A stretch of 64,000 nt of DNA from Mycobacterium fragae (GTDB lineage Bacteria > Actinomycetota > Actinomycetes > Mycobacteriales > Mycobacteriaceae), in assembly GCF_002102185.1 (NCBI RefSeq), contig NZ_LQOW01000005.1, positions 124,001 through 188,000 on the forward strand. Reading direction: 5' to 3'. A model generated the notes under the pieces. The model ran no database searches. It saw only the letters and a program-made list of their open reading frames with translations, and was not told where the DNA came from. The translations under genes and the position numbers were made by a program. Numbering within the stretch: position 1 is the stretch's first letter; each line of letters opens with the position of its first letter. This document shows positions 29,846-38,146 of this stretch, one piece after another.

Positions 29846-31889
29846 GACTGCTCACCTTCATCAGCTCCGCTGTGGGAGCGGCGTTCTCGCGGTCGGCTAT
29901 CCAACCCACGATCGCTGCCACCGCGTCGTCGCGAGGCACCCCGTTGATCTGGCTGCGGTCCCCGAACCGAAAACTCACCGCGCCGGCCTCGACATCGCGG
30001 TCGCCGGCCAGCAGCATGAACGGCACCCTTTGGTTCGTGTGGTTGACGATCTTCTTGGCCATCCGGTCGTCGCTGGCATCCACCTCGACCCGCACCCCGC
30101 GGGATTTCAGCTGCGCGGCAACGTCTTCCAAATACGGCACATGGCCGTCGGTTACCGGAATGCCGACCACCTGCACCGGAGCCAGCCACGCCGGGAAGGC
30201 ACCCGCGTAGTGCTCGGTGAGAATGCCGAAGAACCGCTCGATCGACCCGAACAGCGCCCGGTGGATCATCACCGGACGCTTGCGGGTGCCGTCGGCGGCG
30301 GTGTACTCCAGCTCGAAGCGCTCCGGGAAGTTGAAGTCCACCTGGATGGTCGACATCTGCCAGCTGCGGCCCAGCGCGTCGCGGGCCTGCACCGAGATCT
30401 TGGGTCCGTAGAACGCCGCACCACCCGGATCTGGCACCAGCTCCAGGCCGGAATCCGCCGCCACCTGGGCCAGGGTGTCGGTGGCTTCCTGCCACATCTG
30501 CTCGGAGCCGACGAACTTCTCGGGATCCTTGGTGGACAGCTCCAGATAAAAGTCCTCCAGGCCATAGTCGCCGAGCAACTCGAGCACGAACCGCATTAGC
30601 GACGCCAGTTCGTCGGGCAATTGCTCGCGAGCGCAGAAGATGTGCGCGTCGTCCATGGTGAAGCCGCGGGCCCGGGTCAGCCCGTGCACCACCCCGGACT
30701 TCTCGTAGCGGTAGACGGTGCCGAACTCGAAGAGCCGCAACGGAAGTTCGCGATAGGACCGCCCACGCGCGGCGTAGATCAAGGTGTGCATCGGGCAGTT
30801 CATCGGCTTGAGGTAGTAGTCCTGCCCGGGTTTGCGCACGGTGCCGTCGTCGTCGTACTCGGCGTCGAGGTGCATCGGCGGGAACATCGCCTCGGCGTAC
30901 CAGTCCAGATGCCCGGAGGTGTGGAACAGCTCGGCTTTGGTGATGTGCGGGGTGTTGACGAATTCGTAGCCGGCCTCGATGTGCTTGCGCCGCGAATACT
31001 CCTCCAACTCCCTGCGCACGACGCCGCCCTTCGGATGGAAAACCGGTAAGCCGGAACCGATTTCGTCGGGGAAGCTGAACAGGTCCAACTCGATGCCCAG
31101 TTTGCGGTGGTCGCGACGCTGGGCCTCTTCCACTAGCTGCAGGTGGCGGTCGAGCGCGTCGGCCGACTCCCAGGCGGTGCCGTAGATGCGCTGCAGGCTG
31201 GCATTGTTCTGGTCACCGCGCCAGTAGGCCGCGGAGCTGCGGGTGAGCTTGAACGCCGGGATGTGGCGTGTGGTGGGGATGTGCGGGCCGCGGCAAAGGT
31301 CACTCCAAACCCGTTCGCGGGTGCGGGGATTGAGGTTGTCATAGGCGGTGAGCTCGTCGCCGCCGACCTCCATCACCGCCGGGTCGCCGGACTTGTCGTC
31401 GACGAGCTCGAGCTTGTAGGGCTCGTGGGCCAATTCCGCGCGAGCCTGCTCCTTGGATTCGTAGACCCGCCGGGAAAACAGTTGCCCGTCCTTGAGGATC
31501 TGGCGCATCCGCTTCTCCAGCGCCTCAAGGTCCTCAGGGGTGAACGGCTGCGGCACGTCGAAGTCGTAATAGAAGCCGTCGGTGATCGGCGGCCCGATGC
31601 CCAGCTTGGCGTCCGGGAACAGGTCTTGGACGGCCTGGGCCAACACATGGGCGCAGGAATGCCGGATGACGCTGCGTCCATCCTCGGTATCGGCGGCCAC
31701 CGGAGTGACCTCCGCGTCGGCGTCGGGCGCCCAACTCAAGTCCCGCAGCTTGCCATCGCCGTCGCGCACCACCACGATCGCGTCGGGCGCGCCGCGGCCC
31801 GGCAGGCCCGCCTCACGCACCGCGGCGGCCGCGGTCGTCCCGGCCGCAACCCGGATCAGGGCTGGGGCAGGGTTTGCGGGGGCGCTCAT
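29838..31889 (-). CDS. thrS: threonyl-tRNA synthetase
   Basis: 683 aa class II synthetase. TGS domain at the N-terminus, editing domain with [13 protein letters not shown] and the second histidine/cysteine cluster ([13 protein letters not shown]), catalytic core with [10 protein letters not shown] and [13 protein letters not shown], and C-terminal anticodon-binding domain. ATG at 31889 (SAPANPAP) was chosen over 31904 because GGAGA lies 8 bases upstream and the N-terminus matches M. tuberculosis ThrS. Confidence 0.96.
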   Translation of the reverse strand: MSAPANPAPALIRVAAGTTAAAAVREAGLPGRGAPDAIVVVRDGDGKLRDLSWAPDADAEVTPVAADTEDGRSVIRHSCAHVLAQAVQDLFPDAKLGIGPPITDGFYYDFDVPQPFTPEDLEALEKRMRQILKDGQLFSRRVYESKEQARAELAHEPYKLELVDDKSGDPAVMEVGGDELTAYDNLNPRTRERVWSDLCRGPHIPTTRHIPAFKLTRSSAAYWRGDQNNASLQRIYGTAWESADALDRHLQLVEEAQRRDHRKLGIELDLFSFPDEIGSGLPVFHPKGGVVRRELEEYSRRKHIEAGYEFVNTPHITKAELFHTSGHLDWYAEAMFPPMHLDAEYDDDGTVRKPGQDYYLKPMNCPMHTLIYAARGRSYRELPLRLFEFGTVYRYEKSGVVHGLTRARGFTMDDAHIFCAREQLPDELASLMRFVLELLGDYGLEDFYLELSTKDPEKFVGSEQMWQEATDTLAQVAADSGLELVPDPGGAAFYGPKISVQARDALGRSWQMSTIQVDFNFPERFELEYTAADGTRKRPVMIHRALFGSIERFFGILTEHYAGAFPAWLAPVQVVGIPVTDGHVPYLEDVAAQLKSRGVRVEVDASDDRMAKKIVNHTNQRVPFMLLAGDRDVEAGAVSFRFGDRSQINGVPRDDAVAAIVGWIADRENAAPTAELMKVSSRE

Positions 31890-31970
31890 CGCGGCGGTCT
31901 CCATGGCTTTCGGGGTGTCGAAACTGACCCGACCATGCTATCGGGGCGGTCGCCGCCGAGGGTTCCAGCC

Positions 31971-32585
31971 TTACGGCTGGCCGGGTTTGAGTAGGACAAA
32001 GAGCGCCTCGCTGTCGGTCAGCACGGTGTCGCCGTCGCTCAACGTGCCCGACACGAAGATCTTGCGGCCCTCGACCCGGTCGATTCCCGCATCGATCTGC
32101 AGCTCCTTTTCAATGGGAACGATCCGGCGGTAATTGATGTGCAGGTATGCGGTGCGCTGCCGGGGGCCGCCGGTGATCACCGCGGACGTCATACCCAACA
32201 CGGAGTCGAACAGCAGCCCGAGCGCGCCGCCGTGCACGGCGCCGTTGCGTCCCAGGTGAAACCGCCGAAAACGGGCCCAGCCGCGGACCCGGCCGTCGTC
32301 AGTCTTGTGCACCTTCATCGGCACAGGCAGAACATTGCCACGGCTCGGCAGGTCCATCCGCCGGCCGGATGGCGTCTGCCATTCGTCGGTGTCGAATGGG
32401 CTCAGCAAATCGGACACCTTCTCGATCAGATTGGCCGCCTCGCTGATCACCTCGTCGGGCGCGTCGACCGCCCGGGCATGATCCTGCAGCGTGCGCACCG
32501 CCTCGATGAACCGGCCGTAATCGGGCCCACCCTTGGTGGTCGGTTCGGGCGGATTGAAGCCCCCGCCGGGGTGTCGGGCGTTCAC
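31971..32585 (-). CDS. PaaI-like hot-dog thioesterase
   Basis: 204 aa. The hot-dog core HLGRNGAVHGGALGLLFDSVLG carries the family helix, followed by AYLHINYRRIVPIEKEL and the DGDTVLTDSEALFV strand. The conserved mycobacterial N-terminus HPGGGFNPPEPTTKGGPDYG supports the GTG at 32585, although the frame stays open far upstream. Probably hydrolyses an acyl-CoA; substrate unknown. It follows the aldo/keto reductase by 50 bases in the same direction. Confidence 0.86.
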   Translation of the reverse strand: MNARHPGGGFNPPEPTTKGGPDYGRFIEAVRTLQDHARAVDAPDEVISEAANLIEKVSDLLSPFDTDEWQTPSGRRMDLPSRGNVLPVPMKVHKTDDGRVRGWARFRRFHLGRNGAVHGGALGLLFDSVLGMTSAVITGGPRQRTAYLHINYRRIVPIEKELQIDAGIDRVEGRKIFVSGTLSDGDTVLTDSEALFVLLKPGQP

Positions 32586-32635
32586 TCTGCGCTCAGGGCG
32601 TGGCCTACTCGCACTTTTGCACCCTAGACGCAGAG

Positions 32636-33514
32636 TCAATCGCTGTGTGACGCCCCCGCGCTCGCCAACGCCTCGAACTCGTCGTCGGACAGTGTGATCT
32701 CGGCGGCGGCGACGTTCTCTTCCAGGTGCGCCACGCTCGAGGTGCCCGGGATCGGCAGCATCACCGGCGAGCGCTTCAGCAGCCACGCCAGCGCCATCTG
32801 CGAGGGCGTCGCGTTCTGGTGCTCGGCACCGATGCGGGCCAGCGGCCCGTCGGGCGCGGCCAGCGGCCCGGCGGCCAGCGGGAACCACGGGATGAAGCCG
32901 ATGCGCTGTTCGGTGCAGGCGTCCAGCAGCGGTTCGGCGGCGCGGTTGGTCAGGTTGTAAAGGTTCTGCACAGACACGATTTCGGTGATCTGCTGAGCCT
33001 CCGTCAACTGCTCGACGTTGACCTCCGACAAGCCGATGTGGTGGATCTTGCCTTCGTCTTTCAGCTTGACCAGCTCGCCGACCTGGTCGGCCAGCGGGAA
33101 GTTCGGGTCGACGCGGTGCAACTGAAACAGGTCGATGGTGTCGACCCGCAGCCGCCGTAGGCTCATCAAGCATTCCTGGCGCAGATACGTGGGATTGCCC
33201 AGCGGTATCCAGACATCCGGCCCGGTGCGCAGCAGCCCTGCCTTGGTCGCAATCACCAAGCCGTCATAGGGGTGCAGCGCCTCGGCGATGATGTCTTCGG
33301 AGATGTAGGGGCCGTAGGAGTCCGCGGTGTCGATGAAGTTGACACCTAGTTCCACGGCGCGTCGTAACACCCGTACGGATTCCTCGCGGTCGGCCGGCGG
33401 GCCCCACACGCCCTTGCCGGTGAGGCGCATCGCGCCGAATCCGAGCCGGTTGACCGTCAGGTCGCCGAGCGTGAACGTTCCGGATGCCTGGGCTTTCGCG
33501 GTGTGTGCAGTCAT
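32636..33514 (-). CDS. aldo/keto reductase
   Basis: 292 aa TIM-barrel NADPH-dependent reductase. The Asp-Tyr pair of the catalytic tetrad is in FIDTADSYGP, the Lys in VIATKAGL, and the His in LFQLHRVDPNFP; LPIPGTSSVAHLEENVAA is the coenzyme-binding end. ATG at 33514 was chosen over the 25-residue upstream extension. Divergent from the DUF1990 gene. Substrate unknown. Confidence 0.91.
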   Translation of the reverse strand: MTAHTAKAQASGTFTLGDLTVNRLGFGAMRLTGKGVWGPPADREESVRVLRRAVELGVNFIDTADSYGPYISEDIIAEALHPYDGLVIATKAGLLRTGPDVWIPLGNPTYLRQECLMSLRRLRVDTIDLFQLHRVDPNFPLADQVGELVKLKDEGKIHHIGLSEVNVEQLTEAQQITEIVSVQNLYNLTNRAAEPLLDACTEQRIGFIPWFPLAAGPLAAPDGPLARIGAEHQNATPSQMALAWLLKRSPVMLPIPGTSSVAHLEENVAAAEITLSDDEFEALASAGASHSD

Positions 33515-33573
33515 CTTTTTGACCGTACGCCGCGCCGCGTTTGGCCCCGCGGCCGCGTGGCAAGCTAACACGC

Positions 33574-34071
33574 GTGGACTTGTACACACTTGCTCAGCAG
33601 CCCCTGACCTACCCGGAAGTCGGTGCGACGGCGGGCCCGCCGCCCCCCGGGTATAAACACATCGGCTACTCGGCCCACATCGGTATGGGTCAACTGCGCT
33701 TCGACCAGGCCGCCGACGCCGTCATGCACTGGGGCATGCAGCGTGGCAGCGGGCTGCGGGTTCAGGCCAGCAGCGAGGTCGCCACCGTCGGCACGGTGGT
33801 GGTCGTCAAAATCGGTTTCCTGCAAGCACCGTGCCGGGTGGTCTACGTGATCGACGAGCCCACCGTGCGGGGATTCGCCTACGGCACCTTGCCCGGGCAC
33901 CCCGAGTCGGGTGAGGAACGGTTCGCGGTGCGCCACGACCCGGTCACCGGCGCGGTGTTCGCGGAGGTGTCCGCGTTCTCCCGGCCGGCGACGTGGTGGA
34001 GCAAAGCGGGCGGGCCGCTGACGTCACTGGCCCAGCGCGTGATGAACAAACGCTACGTTCGGGCGGTGTGA
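33574..34071 (+). CDS. DUF1990 family protein
   Basis: 165 aa. PLTYPEVGATAGPPPPGYKHIGYSAHIG and HWGMQRGSGLRV are family landmarks, and the C-terminal ALVSFSRPATWW-like segment (here EVSAFSRPATWWSKAGGPL) is typical. No biochemical role is established that I can cite; the fold is likely SRPBCC-like. The GTG at 33574 (DLYTLAQQPLTY) was chosen over a TTG 33 bases upstream. Confidence 0.82.
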   Translation: MDLYTLAQQPLTYPEVGATAGPPPPGYKHIGYSAHIGMGQLRFDQAADAVMHWGMQRGSGLRVQASSEVATVGTVVVVKIGFLQAPCRVVYVIDEPTVRGFAYGTLPGHPESGEERFAVRHDPVTGAVFAEVSAFSRPATWWSKAGGPLTSLAQRVMNKRYVRAV

Positions 34072-34090
34072 CGCCAGGGCCCGTCGAGCT

Positions 34091-34555
34091 CTACCTGACC
34101 GTCTTTTCGGCGTGGACGGCGGGGCCGGCGTGGGCGGCGTGCACGCCCTGGGCCAGCAGCCCGAGTGCGACGGCGCCGACCAGCAGGCCGAAGTCACGCA
34201 ATGCGATGTCGTAGTAGCCGGACAGCGTCACCAGGTTGATGATGATGCCGGCCAGCCATGCCGCCACCACCCAGGCGCCGATCCTTGGTGCGATCGCGAC
34301 CAGCACACCGGCCGCGATCTCGATCACCCCCACGAGGTACATGCACTGGTCGGCGGTACCGGGAACGATGTTGTCGATCCAGGGGGCCAGATACATGCTC
34401 CAGTGATGCGGGTGGGTGAGCAGATTGAAGAACTTATCCAGCCCGAACAGGATCGGCGCGACGGTGAAAACGGTCCGCAGCAGCGCGTAGGCCGCAAACG
34501 TCGGATCCTTCAACCGGTCGCCGAGCTGCGGATTGGCAGTTTGGTAGGTGCTCAT
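34091..34555 (-). CDS. DoxX-family membrane protein
   Basis: 154 aa with four membrane helices. The first helix carries LLRTVFTVAPILFGLDKFFNLL, then VGVIEIAAGVLVAIAPRIGAW, the usual DoxX pattern. DoxX proteins are membrane partners of oxidases or of thiol/radical defence complexes in mycobacteria. AAAAGGAGTGGCC precedes the ATG. Divergent from a SufR-like regulator gene, with an inverted repeat just upstream. Confidence 0.87.
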   Translation of the reverse strand: MSTYQTANPQLGDRLKDPTFAAYALLRTVFTVAPILFGLDKFFNLLTHPHHWSMYLAPWIDNIVPGTADQCMYLVGVIEIAAGVLVAIAPRIGAWVVAAWLAGIIINLVTLSGYYDIALRDFGLLVGAVALGLLAQGVHAAHAGPAVHAEKTVR

Positions 34556-34566
34556 GGCCACTCCTT

Positions 34567-34596
34567 TTCTAACGGATAACAAACAAAACGTTAGAA
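34567..34596. promoter_or_regulatory. inverted repeat TTCTAACG-N14-CGTTAGAA
   Basis: Perfect eight-base arms between doxX (ATG at 34555) and the divergent SufR-like regulator. A third copy of the half site, GTTAGAA, lies at 34628-34634 just before the regulator start. The layout is that of an autoregulated divergent operator. Confidence 0.65.
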
Positions 34597-34645
34597 GCTG
34601 TAGTATGTAGCGTCAAGTCTTTTGTCTGTTAGAAATGAGCGGCCC

Positions 34646-35332
34646 ATGGACGGCATGCGACGCGACGCCGCCGGTATCGGCGCCCTCGCCGACCCGGTAC
34701 GCCACCGGCTCTATCTGTTTGTGTGCTCGCAACCCGGGCCGGTCAGCCGCGACCAGGCGGCGGACGCTGTCGGTATCGCGCGCCACCAGGCGAAGTTCCA
34801 CCTGGACCGGCTGGCGGACGAGGGCCTGCTGGAGTGCGACTATGCGCGGGTGACGGGCCGGTCCGGTCCCGGTGCGGGGCGCACGTCGAAGCTGTATCGC
34901 CGGGCCCGTCGCGACATCGCAGTGAGCCTGCCCCCGCGGGAGTACGAGCTGGCAGGGCGGCTGATGGCCGACGCCATCGCCCGATCCGCAGCGACCGGCG
35001 TGCCCGCCGTCGAGGCGCTGGACCAGATCGCTCGTGAATACGGCCGGGCCATCGCGGAACATATCGATCGGCCGTCCGACCGCGACTCAGCACTCCAGCT
35101 CGCGGCGGCCGTGCTGACTGACTACGGCTACGAGCCGCGATACACGAATGGCGAAGTGCAGCTGGCGAATTGCCCGTTTCATGCGCTGGCTCGACAGCAG
35201 ACCGAACTGGCCTGCGGCATGAACCACGCGCTGGTCTGCGGGGTGGCCGACGCGCTGGCACCGCACAGCCCGCACACCTGTCTTGAGCCGCAGCCCGAAC
35301 GGTGTTGTGTGGTGCTCAGGCCGGGGTCATAA
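34646..35332 (+). CDS. SufR-like HTH regulator with C-terminal cysteine cluster (copy 1)
   Basis: 228 aa. ArsR/SufR-type winged helix at residues 10-90 (IARHQAKFHLDRLADEGLLE is the recognition region; GPGAGRTSKLYRR the wing). The C-terminal half carries C176 in NCPFH, C190, C198 and C212, plus C220/C221. The C-x13-C-x21-C spacing resembles the three cysteines that hold an iron-sulphur cluster in SufR. Likely a redox or nitric oxide sensor. ATG at 34646 was chosen; a TTG at 34622 and an ATG at 34655 are alternatives. Divergent from doxX across the inverted repeat. Confidence 0.82.
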   Translation: MDGMRRDAAGIGALADPVRHRLYLFVCSQPGPVSRDQAADAVGIARHQAKFHLDRLADEGLLECDYARVTGRSGPGAGRTSKLYRRARRDIAVSLPPREYELAGRLMADAIARSAATGVPAVEALDQIAREYGRAIAEHIDRPSDRDSALQLAAAVLTDYGYEPRYTNGEVQLANCPFHALARQQTELACGMNHALVCGVADALAPHSPHTCLEPQPERCCVVLRPGS

Positions 35333-35341
35333 CCGAGCGCT

Positions 35342-36286
35342 CTAGCGCCACTTCGCCAGCAGCTCTTCCGCGCCCGTGCAGAGTCGCTCGATCACGTGGC
35401 CGACTGGCTCTACGGCGGTGACCATCCCGACGCCTTGACCGGCATCGACCGGGGCGGTCCGACGATTGTCTGCGGCGATCGCCGCCGCGAGCTCGGCCTG
35501 CGCCTCCGCATCGTCAGCGAGTGCGTCCTCGCGGCCGGCCCAACGCTCGACGAATTCGTTGCGCAGCACGCGCGACGGGAACCGCTCCGACCAGGGCAAC
35601 CCACGAGCGATGTCGAACACGCGGGTGCTGGTGGTGTCGGTCTCGCGGGCCGTGACCAGCGCTTGCCGGGCGCCGTCGGTGGTCAGCGCCTCGGAGGTGG
35701 CCGACAGGCAGGTGCCTAACCACGCTCCGCTGGCGCCGGCGGCCAGCACGGCAGCGAGGCTACGCGGCGAGGCGATTCCGCCGGCCGCCAGCACCGGCAC
35801 TGTTGCGACGTCCAAAACGGCGTCGAGCAGCGGCAGCGTCGCGATCGTCGCGTCCCCGTGGCCGCCGCCTTCGGCGCCGCGGGCCACCAGCAGGTCGATT
35901 CCGGCGTCCTGGGCTCGCCGCGCGTCGGCGCTGTCGTAAACCTGTGTAGCGGCGGCGATCCCAGCGTCATGCACGCGAGCGACCCAGGACAAGTCGGTGC
36001 CGAAGCTGACCGACAGCAGTGCGGGTCGGGTGGCCAGCGCCGCGTCCAGCAGCTGCGGCTCTTGGCGAATCACCCAGTCCACCAAGCCGATTCCGAACGT
36101 CCCGCGCACGTGCGGCAACTCGCCCTCGAGCGACGACGTCGACCCGGCACTGCCCATGCCGACCATGCCCAGTCCGCCCGCGGCGCTCACCGCGGCCGCC
36201 AGCCGCCCGCCGGCGACCCCGCCCATCGGGGCGTTGACGATCGGCACCCGCAGGCCCATGTCCCGCGACCACGGCGTCGACAACAA
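35342..36286 (-). CDS. nitronate monooxygenase-like (2-nitropropane dioxygenase) FMN enzyme
   Basis: 314 aa TIM barrel. The N-terminus PIVNAPMGGVAGGRLAAAVSAAGGLGMVG, the GAEGGGHG phosphate loop and VPVLAAGGIASPRSLAAVLAAGASGAWLGT are family signatures. The group includes true nitronate monooxygenases and several quinone or enoyl reductases, so the substrate is open. The start is a TTG at 36286, four bases after the cupin stop; the first ATG is 27 bases further in, close to the first motif. Last gene of the fdxA-led unit. Confidence 0.85.
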   Translation of the reverse strand: MLSTPWSRDMGLRVPIVNAPMGGVAGGRLAAAVSAAGGLGMVGMGSAGSTSSLEGELPHVRGTFGIGLVDWVIRQEPQLLDAALATRPALLSVSFGTDLSWVARVHDAGIAAATQVYDSADARRAQDAGIDLLVARGAEGGGHGDATIATLPLLDAVLDVATVPVLAAGGIASPRSLAAVLAAGASGAWLGTCLSATSEALTTDGARQALVTARETDTTSTRVFDIARGLPWSERFPSRVLRNEFVERWAGREDALADDAEAQAELAAAIAADNRRTAPVDAGQGVGMVTAVEPVGHVIERLCTGAEELLAKWR

Positions 36287-36290
36287 CTGG

Positions 36291-36623
36291 CTAAAGGCTC
36301 TTGAAAACAGTCAGCATGACCACTGAATCGTCGACTGCCTGTAGGGAGTGCCGCTGCGGCGGGATCACGACGTAGTCCCCGGCCTTGCCGTCCCACACGT
36401 CGTCACCGGCGGTGAGGTGCACGTGTCCCTTCAGGACCTGCAGCGACGCCTGCCCGGGGCTGTCGTGTTCGGAGAGCTCACGCCCGGCCAGCAGTGCCAT
36501 CACGGTCTGCCGCAGTTCGTGGGTGTGCCCGCCGTGAATCGTGTGCGAGGCACGACCGCTGCGTGCCTGTCGGGCCTCGGCCAGCTTTTCCTCGGCCAGG
36601 CTGGTCAGCGAAATGGTTTCCAT
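36291..36623 (-). CDS. small cupin-domain protein
   Basis: 110 aa single cupin. HDSPGQASLQVLKGHVHLTAGDD and KAGDYVVIPPQRHSLQAVDDS are the two cupin motifs; the first lacks the usual HxH pair, the second keeps the late His. The N-terminal segment GRASHTIHGGHTHELRQT is His-rich. Metal binding is plausible. ATG at 36623 is used. Lies between the small membrane protein and the nitronate monooxygenase-like gene. Confidence 0.8.
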   Translation of the reverse strand: METISLTSLAEEKLAEARQARSGRASHTIHGGHTHELRQTVMALLAGRELSEHDSPGQASLQVLKGHVHLTAGDDVWDGKAGDYVVIPPQRHSLQAVDDSVVMLTVFKSL

Positions 36624-36648
36624 CAATGCGCCCTTCGGTCGAGTTGCC

Positions 36649-37074
36649 TCAGCTGGATAGTAGAAGAATCCCGGCGGTGGCCAAGGCGAGCACCTTGATC
36701 ACCTCGAGACCGACGTAAACGTAATGACCGCGGGACCGGGGCGCATCGAGGCCGGCGAGCACCTTGTCGGAACGGCGATTCAGCCGGGGTCGCACCGCTC
36801 CCAGCTGCAGCGCAAGCGTCGCGAACGCGACCGCGAATGCGGTTGTCACCGTCGCCGGTGGCGGGTCGGCCACCGTCGCCACCAGGATGACGACGGCGAG
36901 AGCCACCTCGATCACGTTGAGCGCGCGAAAGACCCGACGGCCGATGCCGAGCCCGATCTGCACCGTGACGCCCGGGGCGCGGAATTTCAGCGGCGCTTCG
37001 AGGAAGGAGATGGCCAGCACCATGCCCAGCCAGACGAAGCTGATCGCGACCGCTACCGCCGGTCCGGCGCTCAC
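36649..37074 (-). CDS. small four-helix membrane protein
   Basis: 141 aa with four hydrophobic segments (residues 5-25, 43-65, 66-88 and 115-138). FVWLGMVLAISFLEAPLKF in the first helix recalls DUF4149/TMEM205-like proteins, and LNVIEVALAVVIL follows. Function unknown. The GTG at 37074 overlaps the stop of the SufR-like regulator by 4 bases, so its synthesis is tied to that regulator; the far longer open frame upstream of it overlaps the regulator and ferredoxin genes and is a shadow. Confidence 0.74.
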   Translation of the reverse strand: MSAGPAVAVAISFVWLGMVLAISFLEAPLKFRAPGVTVQIGLGIGRRVFRALNVIEVALAVVILVATVADPPPATVTTAFAVAFATLALQLGAVRPRLNRRSDKVLAGLDAPRSRGHYVYVGLEVIKVLALATAGILLLSS

Positions 37075-37739
37075 GTCGCGGCGACTTGCCGGCTGAGGTG
37101 GGCCAGGCACAGGTCCGGCTCGGCGAACGCATCCAGCCGATCGACCGTCACCGGCGCGTGCCAGGTTTCCAGCGCGCCTTGCATGAGTCCCAGGTGGATC
37201 GGACAGACGACGCTCGTCCGGGTTTCGGCCAACTCCAAAAACGGGCAGTGCCGCAGACCGACGTACTCGTCGCCGCGACGCTCGGGGGCGAATCCCAACT
37301 CGTCGAGCAGATCGACCAAGTGCTCGATCGATTCGCCGGCGCCGATTGTCCCTGCGGCGGTTCGGCGCGGCGACTCCAGCTTGCGGCCCCACGCCCGGCC
37401 GGCGGCCAGTGCCCTGGCGTCGGCGTCGCGGCCGGAAGCGAACCCGATGCTGAGGATCTCGGCGAGCAGCCGGTAGCGCCGCGGTCCCCCGCGATCCATC
37501 TGCCGGGTCGCCCGGAACATCAGCGGGGGCCGGCCGGGCCCTTTGCGCTCGGGCGCGACCTGCTCCACCCGGCCTGTGCTGACCAGGTTGTCCAGATGGA
37601 AGCGAACGGTGTTCGGGTGCACGTCGAGCACGTTGGCGATCGCGACGATGCTCATCGGAGCATTCGCCGCCCGCAATACCCGCAAGACGTCGCGGCGGCG
37701 TCCGGCGGGGTGCTGTGCCGACTTGGTGATGACGCTCAT
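37071..37739 (-). CDS. SufR-like HTH regulator with C-terminal cysteine cluster (copy 2)
   Basis: 222 aa. N-terminal winged helix (residues 14-80; IANVLDVHPNTVRFHLDNLV is the recognition region). The C-terminal part carries C165 in HCPF, C179 in VVCPIHLG and C211, spaced C-x13-C-x31-C, the SufR iron-sulphur pattern. It shares this layout with the regulator at 34646, although the two are divergent elsewhere. ATGA overlap with the ferredoxin stop makes it a probable autoregulator of fdxA. Confidence 0.84.
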   Translation of the reverse strand: MSVITKSAQHPAGRRRDVLRVLRAANAPMSIVAIANVLDVHPNTVRFHLDNLVSTGRVEQVAPERKGPGRPPLMFRATRQMDRGGPRRYRLLAEILSIGFASGRDADARALAAGRAWGRKLESPRRTAAGTIGAGESIEHLVDLLDELGFAPERRGDEYVGLRHCPFLELAETRTSVVCPIHLGLMQGALETWHAPVTVDRLDAFAEPDLCLAHLSRQVAAT

Positions 37740-38092
37740 TCTCCCGAAGTTGGTGCCGCTTTGGGCAGGCTAGCCACAAGCGGTGTGTCGACGCCAAGCG
37801 GGCCGACTTTGGCGGCCCCGCCCGGCGAGCCGAGCGGCTCGTCGTGACCCGGAAGCGTCTCGGTGAAGAACGCCTCGTTGTCGGCAAGGTAGGGCTGCAG
37901 CTCGTCGGGAAGGTCGTCCTCGTAGTAGATCGCGTCGACGGGGCAGACCGGCTCGCATGCGCCGCAGTCGACGCATTCGTCGGGGTGAATGTAGAGCGAC
38001 CGGCCCCCCTCGTAGATGCAATCCACCGGGCACTCGTCGACGCACGCACGGTCCATCACGTCGACGCACGGCTTCCCGATCACGTACGTCAT
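37736..38092 (-). CDS. fdxA: seven-iron ferredoxin, FdxA type
   Basis: 118 aa ferredoxin with one [3Fe-4S] and one [4Fe-4S] cluster. PCVDVMDRACVDECPVDCIY gives the first cysteine set and DECVDCGACEPVCPVDAI the second. The C-terminal LGSPGGAAKVGPLGVDTPLVA matches FdxA (Rv2007c) better than FdxC, which ends differently. In M. tuberculosis fdxA is in the hypoxia/NO regulon, but no DosR box is visible here. ATG at 38092. First gene of a unit with the regulator, membrane protein, cupin and NMO-like genes. Confidence 0.93.
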   Translation of the reverse strand: MTYVIGKPCVDVMDRACVDECPVDCIYEGGRSLYIHPDECVDCGACEPVCPVDAIYYEDDLPDELQPYLADNEAFFTETLPGHDEPLGSPGGAAKVGPLGVDTPLVASLPKAAPTSGE

Positions 38093-38106
38093 GCGGTAGA
38101 GTTTAC

Positions 38107-38120
38107 ACAAGCGAACTTGT
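38107..38120. promoter_or_regulatory. inverted repeat ACAAG-N4-CTTGT between divergent genes
   Basis: Perfect five-base arms, flanked by TTTAC and AAAAAC, in the 54-base gap between fdxA and the DUF2249-cupin gene. Candidate site for the SufR-like regulator encoded next to fdxA. Confidence 0.58.
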
Positions 38121-38146
38121 AAAAACTAGAGAAGGCGCGAAAATCC

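Noticed and set aside
32586..33173. Extension of the PaaI-like thioesterase
   Set aside because: Low-complexity Arg/Ala text that overlaps the aldo/keto reductase gene; family start is at 32585.
37075..38049. 466-residue frame on the minus strand starting at 38049
   Set aside because: It overlaps ferredoxin and regulator genes out of frame; only the last 141 residues are a real membrane protein.
38093..38146. DosR box upstream of fdxA
   Set aside because: No match to the TTSGGGACT-type palindrome could be found, despite the known hypoxic control of fdxA in M. tuberculosis.
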